Of a stretch of DNA of 64,000 nt, positions 19,435 through 26,462 are shown piece after piece. Position 1 is the stretch's first letter. Every line of letters starts with the position of its first letter. Source of the DNA: Weeksellaceae bacterium (lineage in GTDB: Bacteria; Bacteroidota; Bacteroidia; Flavobacteriales; Weeksellaceae); assembly GCA_022013695.1 (NCBI GenBank), contig JAKLPS010000008.1, positions 124,001 through 188,000 on the forward strand. Reading direction: 5' to 3'. The notes beneath the pieces are model-generated. The model made no database searches and was not told the DNA's origin. It saw nothing but the letters and a program-made list of their open reading frames with translations. A program made the position numbers and the translations under genes.

Positions 19435-20232
19435 ATGACTTATAAACAAATAGAAGTAGAGACCCAGTTTGATGGAAAACTTCAGCTGATTTACCTAAAC
19501 CAGCCGGAAAGTTACAACAGTTTGACTCAAGTAATGCTTTTGGAATTGCGGAATGCCGTTCACCGATTTAGCGAGGACGAAAGTGTGCGCTGTGTTGCGA
19601 TTGCTGGCAAAGGAAAAGCGTTTTGCGCCGGTCAAAATTTGAAAGAAGTTTTAAGCGTAGATGATGCAGATGACCGTGCTATTCAGCGTTTCGTGATCGA
19701 ATATTACAATCCTCTGGTCCTGGAGATCGTAAAATGCAAAAAACCCGTGGTTGCTTTGGTGAACGGCGCTGCAGTCGGTGCTGGCGCAATGCTGGCCTCC
19801 ATTTGCGATTTCAGTTTGGCAGTCGAAAGTGCCTATTTTTCTTTTGCCTTTGCGAATATTGGTTTGATTCCCGACACTGCAGGCACTTATTATTTGCCAA
19901 AATTAGTGGGCCGGCAATTGGCTCATTATTTGGCCTTCACTGGCAAGAAAATTCCAGCTACCGAGGCTAAGAAGATAGGATTGGTTGCCGATGTTTTCCC
20001 GGATTCAGAATTCGTAGAACGATCGATGGAAGTTCTTAGCCAGCTTGCCCATTCTGCAACCACAGCCCTTTATCTCACCAAAAAAGCCTTCAACAAATCC
20101 TACGATTTCACTTTGAAAGAGCAACTGGACTACGAATCCATCATTCAGCAAGATGCTGCCGATACTATAGATTTCCGCGAAGGTGTAACGGCCTTTATTG
20201 AAAAACGCTTGCCACAATATAAAGGGAAATAA
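19435..20232 (+). CDS. Enoyl-CoA hydratase/isomerase (crotonase) family, PaaG-like
   Basis: The 265-residue protein has the crotonase oxyanion-hole segments KAFCAGQNLKEV (about 61-72) and NGAAVGAGAMLASICDFSLA (about 104-123). It then has IGLIPDTAGTYYLP, where the Asp in PDTAGT matches the catalytic Asp of PaaG-type isomerases and the Glu of hydratases is absent. That favours a PaaG-like ring or double-bond isomerase over a hydratase. The hotdog thioesterase gene starts 69 nt downstream. A crotonase beside a PaaI-like thioesterase recalls phenylacetate clusters, but no other paa gene is present here. Confidence 0.82.
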   Translation: MTYKQIEVETQFDGKLQLIYLNQPESYNSLTQVMLLELRNAVHRFSEDESVRCVAIAGKGKAFCAGQNLKEVLSVDDADDRAIQRFVIEYYNPLVLEIVKCKKPVVALVNGAAVGAGAMLASICDFSLAVESAYFSFAFANIGLIPDTAGTYYLPKLVGRQLAHYLAFTGKKIPATEAKKIGLVADVFPDSEFVERSMEVLSQLAHSATTALYLTKKAFNKSYDFTLKEQLDYESIIQQDAADTIDFREGVTAFIEKRLPQYKGK

Positions 20233-20301
20233 ATATCGTTAGAAGCCACAAATGCCTTTGTAGTACTTAACTTTGTAAATCACCCTTTGTACATCTTAAA
20301 A

Positions 20302-20715
20302 ATGACTCCGAAAGAAAACGCCGAATATCTTTTGTCGAAGGACTTATTTTCGCAATGGCTGGGAGTAGAACTCGTCCAAATCGAAGACAAGTACTGCCTC
20401 ATCCAGATGCCTGTGAAGGCAGAAATGATCAACGGATTGGGCACCGTTCACGGCGGCGCAACCTTCGCATTTGCAGACTCAGCTTTGGCATTTGCCAGCA
20501 ACAATGCAGGCGAGGCAGCAGTTGCGCTCAATTGCTATATCAATTTTACAAAAGCGGCTCGAATGGGAGATATTTTGACCGCAGAAAGCGCTTTGTTGAC
20601 GGACACGCGGAAAACGGCAGTCTATGACATCACAATCAAAAATCAAAATCACGAGCTGATTGCAGGTTTCCGAGGAACGGTTTATAAAATCGGCAAAAAA
20701 GTGACCAAATTGTAG
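20302..20715 (+). CDS. Hotdog-fold thioesterase, PaaI type
   Basis: The ATG at 20302 starts MTPKENAEYLLSK and gives 137 residues; a TTG at 20287 would add five. The PaaI/4HBT pattern GTVHGGATFAFADSALAFAS contains the HGG motif and the catalytic Asp of this thioesterase group. FVEVNYIN-like strand pairs follow (ALNCYINFTKAA). It should hydrolyse acyl-CoA thioesters, perhaps rescuing CoA trapped in dead-end intermediates, in the cytoplasm. Coupling with the PaaG-like gene supports an aromatic or fatty-acyl-CoA role. Three TTTGTA direct repeats lie at 20257-20291, one within a TAnnTTTG match (TAACTTTG, 20268-20275), so it may have its own promoter. Confidence 0.85.
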   Translation: MTPKENAEYLLSKDLFSQWLGVELVQIEDKYCLIQMPVKAEMINGLGTVHGGATFAFADSALAFASNNAGEAAVALNCYINFTKAARMGDILTAESALLTDTRKTAVYDITIKNQNHELIAGFRGTVYKIGKKVTKL

Positions 20716-20759
20716 AATGACTTTAAAACAAAAAGACTCGGTCAATTTTTAGTTTTATT

Positions 20760-20845
20760 TTGGAGCTATTTCCCGCTTTCCGTTGCAATCTTTTTCTTTT
20801 TCTCAAAAAAAGAAAAAGGATTTCACTACAATCAGGGCTATGGGT
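20760..20845. repeat. Intergenic hairpin repeat (REP-like, GGAGCTATTTCCC...CAGGGCTA type)
   Basis: A 12-bp perfect stem, CTTTTTCTTTTT (20790-20801) with AAAAAGAAAAAG (20807-20818), lies at the centre. It is flanked by GGAGCTATTTCCCGC on the left and ACTACAATCAGGGCTATGG on the right. I recall the same flanks from many intergenic repeats in Chryseobacterium genomes. It follows the thioesterase gene and may also terminate it. Confidence 0.55.
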
Positions 20846-20940
20846 TTCATCATCCCATTTTCGTTTTTGCCAAATTTTTTACTTCGATGAGATAGTTAGA
20901 TGGCATAACGGAACAATTTCAAAAAAAAATTCAAAAAAAT

Positions 20941-20982
20941 TTTGGAGAATGCAAAAAAATTATAACTTTGCAATTCAAAGTT
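20941..20982 (+). promoter_or_regulatory. Promoter with overlapping palindromic operator (site 1)
   Basis: TTTG at 20941-20944 and TAACTTTG at 20963-20970 form a -33/-7 pair with an 18-bp spacer. The -7 box is embedded in a palindrome: AACTTTG (20964-20970), CAATT, CAAAGTT (20976-20982). The start codon follows at 20989. A repressor bound here would cover the -7 box and the start site. A matching palindrome lies at 21962-21979. Confidence 0.7.
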
Positions 20983-20988
20983 CTTTAT

Positions 20989-21606
20989 ATGGAATCAAAA
21001 AATTATCAGGAAGAGTTGGCGCACATCCGCCAACTGATGGAACGCAGCTCAAGATTTATTTCATTGAGCGGTTTGTCCGGCGTTATTGCAGGAATCGTAG
21101 CATTGCTGGGTTCCGTTTATGTCTATTTCGTTTTCCAGAGAGAAAGTCTCGATTATTTTGATGTCGAAAGAAATAATTATACTCACGATCTAGCCAAGGA
21201 ACTGTTTTTTGTGACTTTGCTTGTTTTGAGTCTTGCGATTATGAGCGGATTTATATTCACAGCAAGGAAAAGCAAAAAGAAAAATCTGAAAATCTGGGAT
21301 TCGATCACCAAGAAATTGTTATTTAATTTTGCTATTCCTTTAGTGGCAGGTGGAACTTTTTGTGTCGCGCTTTGGCATCATCATCACTTTGCTTTTATAG
21401 CGCCCGTGATGCTCATTTTCTACGGCCTGGCCTTGATCAATGCAGAAAGATATACCCTGAGCGACATCAAGTATCTTGGCATTTGCGAAGTTGTACTTGG
21501 AATCGTCTCTTTATTTTTCCTTGGTTGGGGATTGATGTTTTGGACGATCGGCTTCGGATTTCTTCATATTTTCTACGGGATTTTGATGTACAAGAAATAT
21601 GATTAA
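20989..21606 (+). CDS. Conserved polytopic membrane protein in HTH_34-regulated operon
   Basis: The ATG at 20989 gives 205 residues beginning MESKNYQEELAHIRQLMERSS, an amphipathic cytoplasmic helix. About five or six membrane segments follow, including LSGVIAGIVALLGSVYVYFVF near 34-54. A His-rich turn (ALWHHHHFAFIAP) sits between two of them. I recall similar proteins widely in Bacteroidota, without known function. It is the first gene of a plus-strand unit with a winged-helix regulator 49 nt downstream. Its promoter carries a palindrome that is repeated before the DUF4153/4173-like gene, so control by that regulator is likely. Confidence 0.75.
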   Translation: MESKNYQEELAHIRQLMERSSRFISLSGLSGVIAGIVALLGSVYVYFVFQRESLDYFDVERNNYTHDLAKELFFVTLLVLSLAIMSGFIFTARKSKKKNLKIWDSITKKLLFNFAIPLVAGGTFCVALWHHHHFAFIAPVMLIFYGLALINAERYTLSDIKYLGICEVVLGIVSLFFLGWGLMFWTIGFGFLHIFYGILMYKKYD

Positions 21607-21655
21607 AGAAAAAATCGAAAGAGGAAAGAATCAAAATAAAACAAACGACTAACAG

Positions 21656-21946
21656 ATGCTCAACATCAACCAACTCAACAAAGAATTCGAAAGTCGTGTA
21701 AGATTGGGCATAATGTCCGTTCTTATGGTCAACGATTGGGTTGATTTTACCGAAATGAAAAACCTGCTGAGTGCGACCGACGGAAATCTCGCCAGTCATA
21801 GCGCAGCGCTAGAAAAAGCAGAATTTATAGAAGTGAAAAAGGAATTTGTAGGCAAAAAGCCGAAAACTTCCTACCGTGTTACGAAAAAGGGACGCGACGC
21901 GTTTACAGAGCATATCAATAATCTGGAACAACTGCTCCGCTCATAA
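21656..21946 (+). CDS. Winged-helix transcriptional regulator (HTH_34 type)
   Basis: This 96-residue protein is a single winged-helix domain. RVRLGIMSVLMVNDWVDFTE forms the first helices, LLSATDGNLASHSAALEKA is the recognition helix, and VGKKPKTSYRVTKKGRDAF is the wing and final helix. The TDGNL..H and SYRVTKKG words match the HTH_34 (ArsR/MarR-like) domain. No metal or ligand site is visible. It lies between two membrane-protein genes, each preceded by an ACTTTG-N5-CAAAGT palindrome, so it probably controls both and itself. Such small regulators usually bind as dimers, which fits 6-7 bp half-sites. Confidence 0.88.
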   Translation: MLNINQLNKEFESRVRLGIMSVLMVNDWVDFTEMKNLLSATDGNLASHSAALEKAEFIEVKKEFVGKKPKTSYRVTKKGRDAFTEHINNLEQLLRS

Positions 21947-21961
21947 ATTTTTTTAGCTTAC

Positions 21962-21979
21962 AACTTTGAAATACAAAGT
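21962..21979 (+). promoter_or_regulatory. Palindromic operator (site 2) upstream of the DUF4153/4173-like gene
   Basis: ACTTTG (21963-21968), AAATA, CAAAGT (21974-21979) repeats the arms and 5-bp spacer of the site at 20964-20982. The preceding CAACTTTG is one base from a TAnnTTTG -7 box. The start codon of the downstream gene is at 22029. Confidence 0.65.
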
Positions 21980-22028
21980 ACTTTAAATATAAAAAAAATA
22001 ATATGTTCACACAAAAATCATCAAAATT

Positions 22029-23414
22029 ATGAAAAAACAACATCTCATCTTCGTCACAGTTTTGGCAGTCGTCATTCTTTTTTATAGAGAATACATCGCC
22101 CTCAACCTCGGAATTTTAGGCGTATTTCTGAGCATTCTGACCTTTGCGCAAACCAAAACGGAACTGCGAGACAGGCCATTTTTGTTTCTGTTCGTCACGT
22201 CCGTTTTTTCATCATTTGCATTCGCTTGGTTTGGCGACGCGGTTTCGTTCGTTGCGGTATTCAGTTCCATTTTCTTATTAAGATTTAGAGGAACGTTCCC
22301 TGAATTGAAACCGCTTCTGTACCTCGAGATCCTCTTAATCAACCTTTTTACGTTTATTATAAGAGTTTTCAACATCCAACAATGGTACGAGGGTTCCAAA
22401 GAAAGAAGCTTTGTCAAAAAAATGATCACCTTTGTTCTGATTCCGGGATTATTCACCGTGGTTTTCTTTTTTATCTATGCGCACGGTAGCGATCATTTTG
22501 CTAATTTGTTTAATGATGTTGATTTTCAGCCGCTTACCTGCATCGTGATTGCGATTATTGGATTCTATTGGGGTTTCATTTTTTGGAATTTCAATGTGCA
22601 AACATGCATTTTCAAGCAAAATCAGTATCTGAATGACGATTTTTCAGGCAGAATCAATACAGAAAAGCCCACGTTCGGATTTTTGGATGTAGATTCCGAA
22701 AGAACCAGCGGACTGATCTCTTTTTCGGCCCTCAATATTTTGCTTTTAATTTTCCTTGTGACCTATAATTATGAACAATTTTTCGAGGTTTCAAAGTCTG
22801 CAAACAGCCTGAGTGCAGAAACGCACGAGCGGGTAAACTCTGTGATAGTCTCCATTGGGATGGCAATTCTCGTGATTCTTTTCTATTTCAAAAAAGGATT
22901 TAATTTTGATGAAAAATCGAAGTCTTTGAAAATTTCTGCCAAGATTTGGATCGGATTGAATGCACTTTTGCTCGTGTCTGCGATCCTTAAAAATTCGGAA
23001 TATATTATTAATTTTGGTCTTACTTACAAGCGTTTGGGTGTTTACGCATTCTTGGCAATGGCCTTGATTGGTTTGATTTTTACCTTCATCAAAATTCAAA
23101 ATAGAAAGACAAATGCCTTCCTCTTCAACAAAATGTTTTGGGCGTCGTATGGCTTGATTTTGGTTTGCAGTTACGTCAATTGGGGCGCAATCATCACACA
23201 AAACAACATCGAAAGAAAGGATTTTGCCGAGAATTTTCATTTGGTTTCCATTAATTATAACGAGCGAATTTTACTGGATTATGCCAATAAAACCGGAAAC
23301 TTACTTATGAAAAAACAGATTTCGCAAAGAATTGAATCGTATCAAAAGGAAAGCTTCCTATCAAAAATTTTATATTATGAAAGCATTAATATCGACCAAA
23401 CAAAGTCTAAATAG
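22029..23414 (+). CDS. DUF4153/DUF4173-like polytopic membrane protein
   Basis: The 461-residue protein has about 11-12 membrane segments in two blocks (roughly 5-125 and 135-410). A cytoplasmic or loop stretch between them contains LNDDFSGRINTEKPTFGF. The second block has INFGLTYKRLGVYAFLAMALIGL. The G-L-T-x-x-R-x-x-V pattern is typical of DUF4153/DUF4173 proteins, whose function is unknown. The C-terminal 60 residues are soluble (LLDYANKTGNLLMKKQISQRIES). It follows the regulator by 82 nt with an operator between, and overlaps the next gene by 38 nt. Family naming is by eye; which of the two DUFs fits better needs an HMM search. Confidence 0.7.
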   Translation: MKKQHLIFVTVLAVVILFYREYIALNLGILGVFLSILTFAQTKTELRDRPFLFLFVTSVFSSFAFAWFGDAVSFVAVFSSIFLLRFRGTFPELKPLLYLEILLINLFTFIIRVFNIQQWYEGSKERSFVKKMITFVLIPGLFTVVFFFIYAHGSDHFANLFNDVDFQPLTCIVIAIIGFYWGFIFWNFNVQTCIFKQNQYLNDDFSGRINTEKPTFGFLDVDSERTSGLISFSALNILLLIFLVTYNYEQFFEVSKSANSLSAETHERVNSVIVSIGMAILVILFYFKKGFNFDEKSKSLKISAKIWIGLNALLLVSAILKNSEYIINFGLTYKRLGVYAFLAMALIGLIFTFIKIQNRKTNAFLFNKMFWASYGLILVCSYVNWGAIITQNNIERKDFAENFHLVSINYNERILLDYANKTGNLLMKKQISQRIESYQKESFLSKILYYESINIDQTKSK

Positions 23415-23874
23415 CTTGAAATATCTTTCTTTAATTCCACTTTTTTTGGTGGCTTGCAAGAAGGAACCGGCAGTAAAAGAATCGCAACCCCCAACTGAAA
23501 TAGGGGTGGACAAATCAGTTGATACATTGACGGCCATCTTGAAGACAGAAAAGGAAGCGAATCAGAATATCGTGACCGTGGATGCCTCCAAAATGCCCAT
23601 TCGACTGAATCTCGAGATTAAAAATCCGGATGATCAAATTATTCTGAAGTTAGAAAACTTCGGGCAGCCAAAGCTGAAAGCTTATTTGAAGACCGAAACG
23701 CCTATGAACATTCGATTCAGCCAAATCCGAATGCCAGATAATACCTTTGATGGACCGTTTGGCCCTGCTATTGAATATGAGACGAAACAGAAAGGCGAGT
23801 ATTGGTTAATTTTTGCAAAAAATAATATGGCAGATGGCGAGCCAGTCGGAAAATTCTTTGTAAAAATTGAATAA
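23377..23874 (+). CDS. Hypothetical lipoprotein, last gene of the HTH_34 operon
   Basis: The ATG at 23377 gives 165 residues, starting inside the 3' end of the previous gene (38-nt overlap), so translation is probably coupled. The N-terminus MKALISTKQSLNSLKYLSLI leads to the lipobox VACKK with Cys at about 28. The mature part is a small beta-rich domain (INIRFSQIRMPDNTFDGPFGP, YWLIFAKNNMADGEPVGKFF) that resembles the pre-peptidase C-terminal or jelly-roll domains of exported proteins. I do not recognise a family. Its position suggests it works with the two membrane proteins at the envelope. Confidence 0.7.
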   Translation: MKALISTKQSLNSLKYLSLIPLFLVACKKEPAVKESQPPTEIGVDKSVDTLTAILKTEKEANQNIVTVDASKMPIRLNLEIKNPDDQIILKLENFGQPKLKAYLKTETPMNIRFSQIRMPDNTFDGPFGPAIEYETKQKGEYWLIFAKNNMADGEPVGKFFVKIE

Positions 23875-23880
23875 AATATC

Positions 23881-23907
23881 AGACCTCTGCGTGAGATCTT
23901 TTTTTAT
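23881..23907 (+). terminator. Terminator of the membrane-protein operon
   Basis: AGACCTC pairs with GAGATCT (one mismatch) around TGCGT, followed by seven T. It overlaps the 3' end of aroQ, which converges from the other strand. Confidence 0.55.
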
Positions 23908-24311
23908 TTCAAGCTCTGGATCGCAAGCCGATAGCCCTTCATCCCAAATCCTGAAATGACGGCGTCGCAATTTTCTGCGGTCACAGATTTTTTCCGGAAT
24001 TCTTCCCGTTGATAGATATTGCTGATGTGAACTTCCACTTTCGGTTTCTTGATATTCTTGAGACAGTCAGAAATTGCGTAGGAATAATGTGTAAAAGCAC
24101 CTGGATTGATGACCACCGCATCGAAGTCGTCTTCCTGCAAGCGGTTGATCAGCTCTCCTTCGACATTAGATTGGTAGTAGGAAACATCGTCACCATCAAA
24201 TTCTTTTTCCAAATCCGACAGACAATCTTCCATAGAAACCGAGCCGTAGACTTCGGGTTCGCGGGTGCCGAGTAAGTTGAGATTGGGTCCGTTGATGATG
24301 AGGATTTTCAT
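23904..24311 (-). CDS. aroQ: 3-dehydroquinate dehydratase, type II
   Basis: The 135-residue protein opens with IINGPNLNLLGTREPEVYG, which carries the flexible loop with the catalytic Arg and Tyr. It then has VINPGAFTHYSYAI and VEVHISNIYQREEFRKKS, with the catalytic His. These are the complete type II dehydroquinase signatures. It removes water from 3-dehydroquinate in the shikimate pathway and works as a dodecamer in the cytoplasm. It is slightly shorter than the usual 140-150 residues but has all motifs. It is preceded by a bidirectional terminator and tRNA-Glu on the same strand. Confidence 0.96.
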   Translation of the reverse strand: MKILIINGPNLNLLGTREPEVYGSVSMEDCLSDLEKEFDGDDVSYYQSNVEGELINRLQEDDFDAVVINPGAFTHYSYAISDCLKNIKKPKVEVHISNIYQREEFRKKSVTAENCDAVISGFGMKGYRLAIQSLK

Positions 24312-24340
24312 AAGATTTTGATAATTTGTGTAAAAGTAAA

Positions 24341-24371
24341 AAATCCTTAGAGAATTCTAAGGATTTTTTTT
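24341..24371. terminator. Strong bidirectional terminator after tRNA-Glu
   Basis: AAATCCTTAGA (24341-24351) and TCTAAGGATTT (24356-24366) pair perfectly around a 4-nt loop, with a T-run on the plus side and a shorter one on the minus side. It ends the rpsT-tRNA-Glu transcript before aroQ. Confidence 0.9.
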
Positions 24372-24374
24372 GAG

Positions 24375-24446
24375 TAGCCCGTAGGGGAGTCGAACCCCTC
24401 TTACCAGGATGAAAACCTGAGGTCCTAACCGATAGACGAACGGGCC
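24375..24446 (-). tRNA. tRNA-Glu (anticodon UUC)
   Basis: A 72-nt cloverleaf is read on the minus strand. The acceptor stem is GGCCCGT with ACGGGCT, the D-arm GTCT...GGAC. The anticodon stem CAGG/CCTG has loop TTTTCAT, giving UUC. The T-arm GAGGG-TTCGACT-CCCCT is paired. The discriminator is A and no CCA is encoded. It lies 12 nt after the rpsT stop, so both are probably on one transcript. Confidence 0.95.
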
Positions 24447-24458
24447 AAGACGAGGTGA

Positions 24459-24713
24459 TTAAGCTAAGCTGTTGACGTGTTTTGTCAGCTTGCTTTTCAA
24501 GTTGGCCGCTTTATTCTTGTGAATAATATTTTTCTTAGCCAATTTGTCAAGTAAAGAGATTACTCTTGGCAATTGCTCTACTGCTACTGCTTTGTTTTCT
24601 TCTGTTCTCAGAGATTTCAAAGCGGTTCTTGCAGTCTTGTGATTGTATTTATTACGAAGTCTTCTTACTTCGTTTTGTCTGATTCTTTTAAGTGCTGATT
24701 TATGATTTGCCAT
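24459..24713 (-). CDS. rpsT: 30S ribosomal protein S20
   Basis: I start at the ATG at 24713 (MANHKSALKRIRQNEVRRLR), which is the conserved S20 N-terminus, and not at an upstream start codon in the same frame. The 84 residues are almost all helical and very basic, as in S20, which binds 16S rRNA early in 30S assembly. The family words KSALKRIRQ and IHKNKAANLKSKL are both present. A good promoter lies 19 nt upstream. The tRNA-Glu gene follows within 12 nt. Confidence 0.97.
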   Translation of the reverse strand: MANHKSALKRIRQNEVRRLRNKYNHKTARTALKSLRTEENKAVAVEQLPRVISLLDKLAKKNIIHKNKAANLKSKLTKHVNSLA

Positions 24714-24731
24714 AACGTTCAAATGTGGGTG

Positions 24732-24762
24732 CAAAGATAAAAACTAAATTTTAATTTGCAAA
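24732..24762 (-). promoter_or_regulatory. Promoter of rpsT-tRNA-Glu
   Basis: On the minus strand TTTG (24762-24759), a 19-bp spacer and TATCTTTG (24739-24732) match the Bacteroidota sigma consensus exactly. The rpsT start codon is 19 nt further on. Confidence 0.8.
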
Positions 24763-24939
24763 CTTTTTTCTGAAAAAAAACTAAAAAATATATGGCGCAG
24801 TTTGACAATGTAAAATGACAGCAAAAGCTTTATGGATAAAGGCTTGTGGTCGTTTTATTTTATGCGCTGCAAAAATATAAATAATTTTTAAAAACACTAA
24901 TTTTGCGCTAAATTTTTTGAAACTTCGTCCAATAGAAGT

Positions 24940-25755
24940 TTAAGTATTTCCCATAACAACCATACTTTCCATTGTAGGAACTGCGCTTCCACCTTGTTTT
25001 TCTAGAGTGATGGCGAAGGCTTGTGCTTTCGGAATTTGCGACAGACTTTGGCGTGTATCTTTGTCAGCGGAGTACATTCCCGCGCTCACAGGCTTGCCAT
25101 CTACGATTGCCCAAAGCTGATATTGCATCCCAGAAGGAGCTTGTGGGAGATTCTTGGCGTTCAAATAAACATCTTTAGAGTTTTTGTCCCAATACACCAT
25201 TGCCTTTGAATTTGGATGTTTTGGCACCCCGTTTAGCGGTACTGCGATGATATTGGGGTTAGATAAAACAGCCAATTTCTCTTGCGAGGTTTTCAACTGC
25301 CTATCGCTGGATTTTTTGTCGGTCTGCAATTGGGCGATTTCCCTTTTGTTTTCAGAAATATTTTGAACCCAAAAGAAATTTCCTATGATGCTGATCAAGA
25401 ACAGAACCGAGGCGGCAATCGCATATTTTTGCCAGTTGATAGATTTGCTAGGATATAGTGCGCGTGTTATTTCCGAAGGATTTGAAATAGCAGTTTGGGA
25501 AACATCATCTTGGGCGCTAGCGCCGATTTGGTTTTGTTGTATTTTGGCCCATATTTTGGTTTGCAGATCGTCAGGAGGGCTTAAGGCCTGTGCGGTTGCA
25601 AGATCTTCAAGAGTTTTCTGTGCTTCCTCTACTGCCGCTTTTACAGCGACATTATTCTTCATAACACACTCCAAGATACTCGCTTCCTCGGGAGAAGCAA
25701 GACCTAGAATATAAGATTCTAAGATTCCGGATGATATGTATTCTTCTATGTTCAC
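24940..25755 (-). CDS. Anti-sigma factor, RskA-like, membrane-bound
   Basis: The 271-residue protein starts with GTG at 25755, one base after the sigma-factor stop, which indicates coupled translation. Residues 1-75 form the helical sigma-binding region (IEEYISSGILESYILGLASP, then EEASIL), lacking the HxxxCxxC zinc motif. One membrane helix lies near 121-141 (YAIAASVLFLISIIGNFFWV). The periplasmic part (about 175-271) has the RskA C-terminal pattern: VPLNGVPKHPNSKAMVYWD, GMQYQLWAIVDGKPVSAGMY and QAFAITLEKQGGS. It should hold the neighbouring ECF sigma factor inactive until an envelope signal triggers its proteolysis. Confidence 0.9.
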   Translation of the reverse strand: MNIEEYISSGILESYILGLASPEEASILECVMKNNVAVKAAVEEAQKTLEDLATAQALSPPDDLQTKIWAKIQQNQIGASAQDDVSQTAISNPSEITRALYPSKSINWQKYAIAASVLFLISIIGNFFWVQNISENKREIAQLQTDKKSSDRQLKTSQEKLAVLSNPNIIAVPLNGVPKHPNSKAMVYWDKNSKDVYLNAKNLPQAPSGMQYQLWAIVDGKPVSAGMYSADKDTRQSLSQIPKAQAFAITLEKQGGSAVPTMESMVVMGNT

Positions 25756-25756
25756 T

Positions 25757-26275
25757 TTATTTATAATCTTGTAATAGATCTTTCAGTTTGACTAAGGCAT
25801 TCCGCATCTTGGTCTTAATGGTTCCAAGCGGAATTTTCAATTTTTCCGATATTTCGCTTTGCGTATAGCCCTGATAATAAGCCAGGTCTATCATCTCTCT
25901 TTTATCACTTTCCAAATGGGCAAGCACATCAACAAAACCAATAAAATCCGACGACTTATTTATGGTAGAAAGTTCTGTGCTGTTATATACGAAGTCAGGA
26001 AGAGGTTGGTTTTTGAGCTCGTTTTGGAAAGATTTTGATTTCAAATAATCAATCGCAGTATTTCTGGCAATATTGATCATCCAAGTGTAGAAGCGGCCTT
26101 TGAAAGCATCATATTGATGTATAGAATTCCATATTTTGACAAAAACGTCCTGTATCACTTCTTCCGTATACTCTTTGGACTGCACAATTCTGAAAATGAC
26201 ACCATACAATGCACCAGAATAGTGATTGTATAAGTGTTTGAAACCTGCCTCGCTTTTTTTCCTCAGCAATTCCAA
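25757..26275 (-). CDS. ECF sigma factor (SigK-like), start codon uncertain
   Basis: About 172 residues cover both sigma domains. Region 2 has YTEEVIQDVFVKIWNSI and AFKGRFYTWMINIARNTAID; region 4 has YYQGYTQSEISEKLKIPLGTIKTKMRNAL. No ATG is available. The first usable codon is TTG at 26275, but the frame remains open upstream as TTYSEDELLELLRKK. This looks like real sigma N-terminal sequence and could begin at a rare ATT at 26305. The next gene is its RskA-like anti-sigma factor. Divergent neighbours are MsrB, fasciclin and ferritin-like genes, the likely targets. Confidence 0.92.
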   Translation of the reverse strand: MELLRKKSEAGFKHLYNHYSGALYGVIFRIVQSKEYTEEVIQDVFVKIWNSIHQYDAFKGRFYTWMINIARNTAIDYLKSKSFQNELKNQPLPDFVYNSTELSTINKSSDFIGFVDVLAHLESDKREMIDLAYYQGYTQSEISEKLKIPLGTIKTKMRNALVKLKDLLQDYK

Positions 26276-26324
26276 AAGTTCATCCTCAGAATAGGTGGTT
26301 TTAATTGTCTATGATTTACAAATC

Positions 26325-26345
26325 CAAATGTAATACAATATTACA
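26325..26345 (-). promoter_or_regulatory. -7 box with inverted repeat upstream of the sigma-factor gene
   Basis: TACATTTG on the minus strand (26332-26325) matches TAnnTTTG. The inverted repeat TGTAAT-N5-ATTACA at 26329-26345 overlaps its upstream edge. No convincing -33 element is present. If used, transcription would begin near 26318, too close for a long leader but compatible with the proposed ATT start at 26305. Confidence 0.4.
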
Positions 26346-26411
26346 AATAATCTTGTATTTTTTTTGATTGGCCGTTTTAAAATTCAGTTCGTAGTGTAAA
26401 TTTTGAGTCGG

Positions 26412-26440
26412 TAGAATCCAAAAGAAGCCCTCCCTCGTAA
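26412..26440 (+). promoter_or_regulatory. Candidate ECF-sigma promoter upstream of msrB
   Basis: TAGAATC at 26412 and TCGTAA at 26435-26440 (23 nt between starts) resemble TAGAAATC...TCGTAA before the fasciclin gene at 27018-27047. TCGTA-type -10 boxes are common for ECF sigma factors. Two sites only, so this is weak. Confidence 0.3.
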
Positions 26441-26462
26441 ATAAGTATAAATATTTAAAACA

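Noticed and set aside
19435-20715. The crotonase/thioesterase pair as a complete phenylacetate catabolic operon
   Set aside because: No paaABCDE, paaK or paaZ genes are adjacent; only the PaaG- and PaaI-like members are seen, so the pathway is not claimed.
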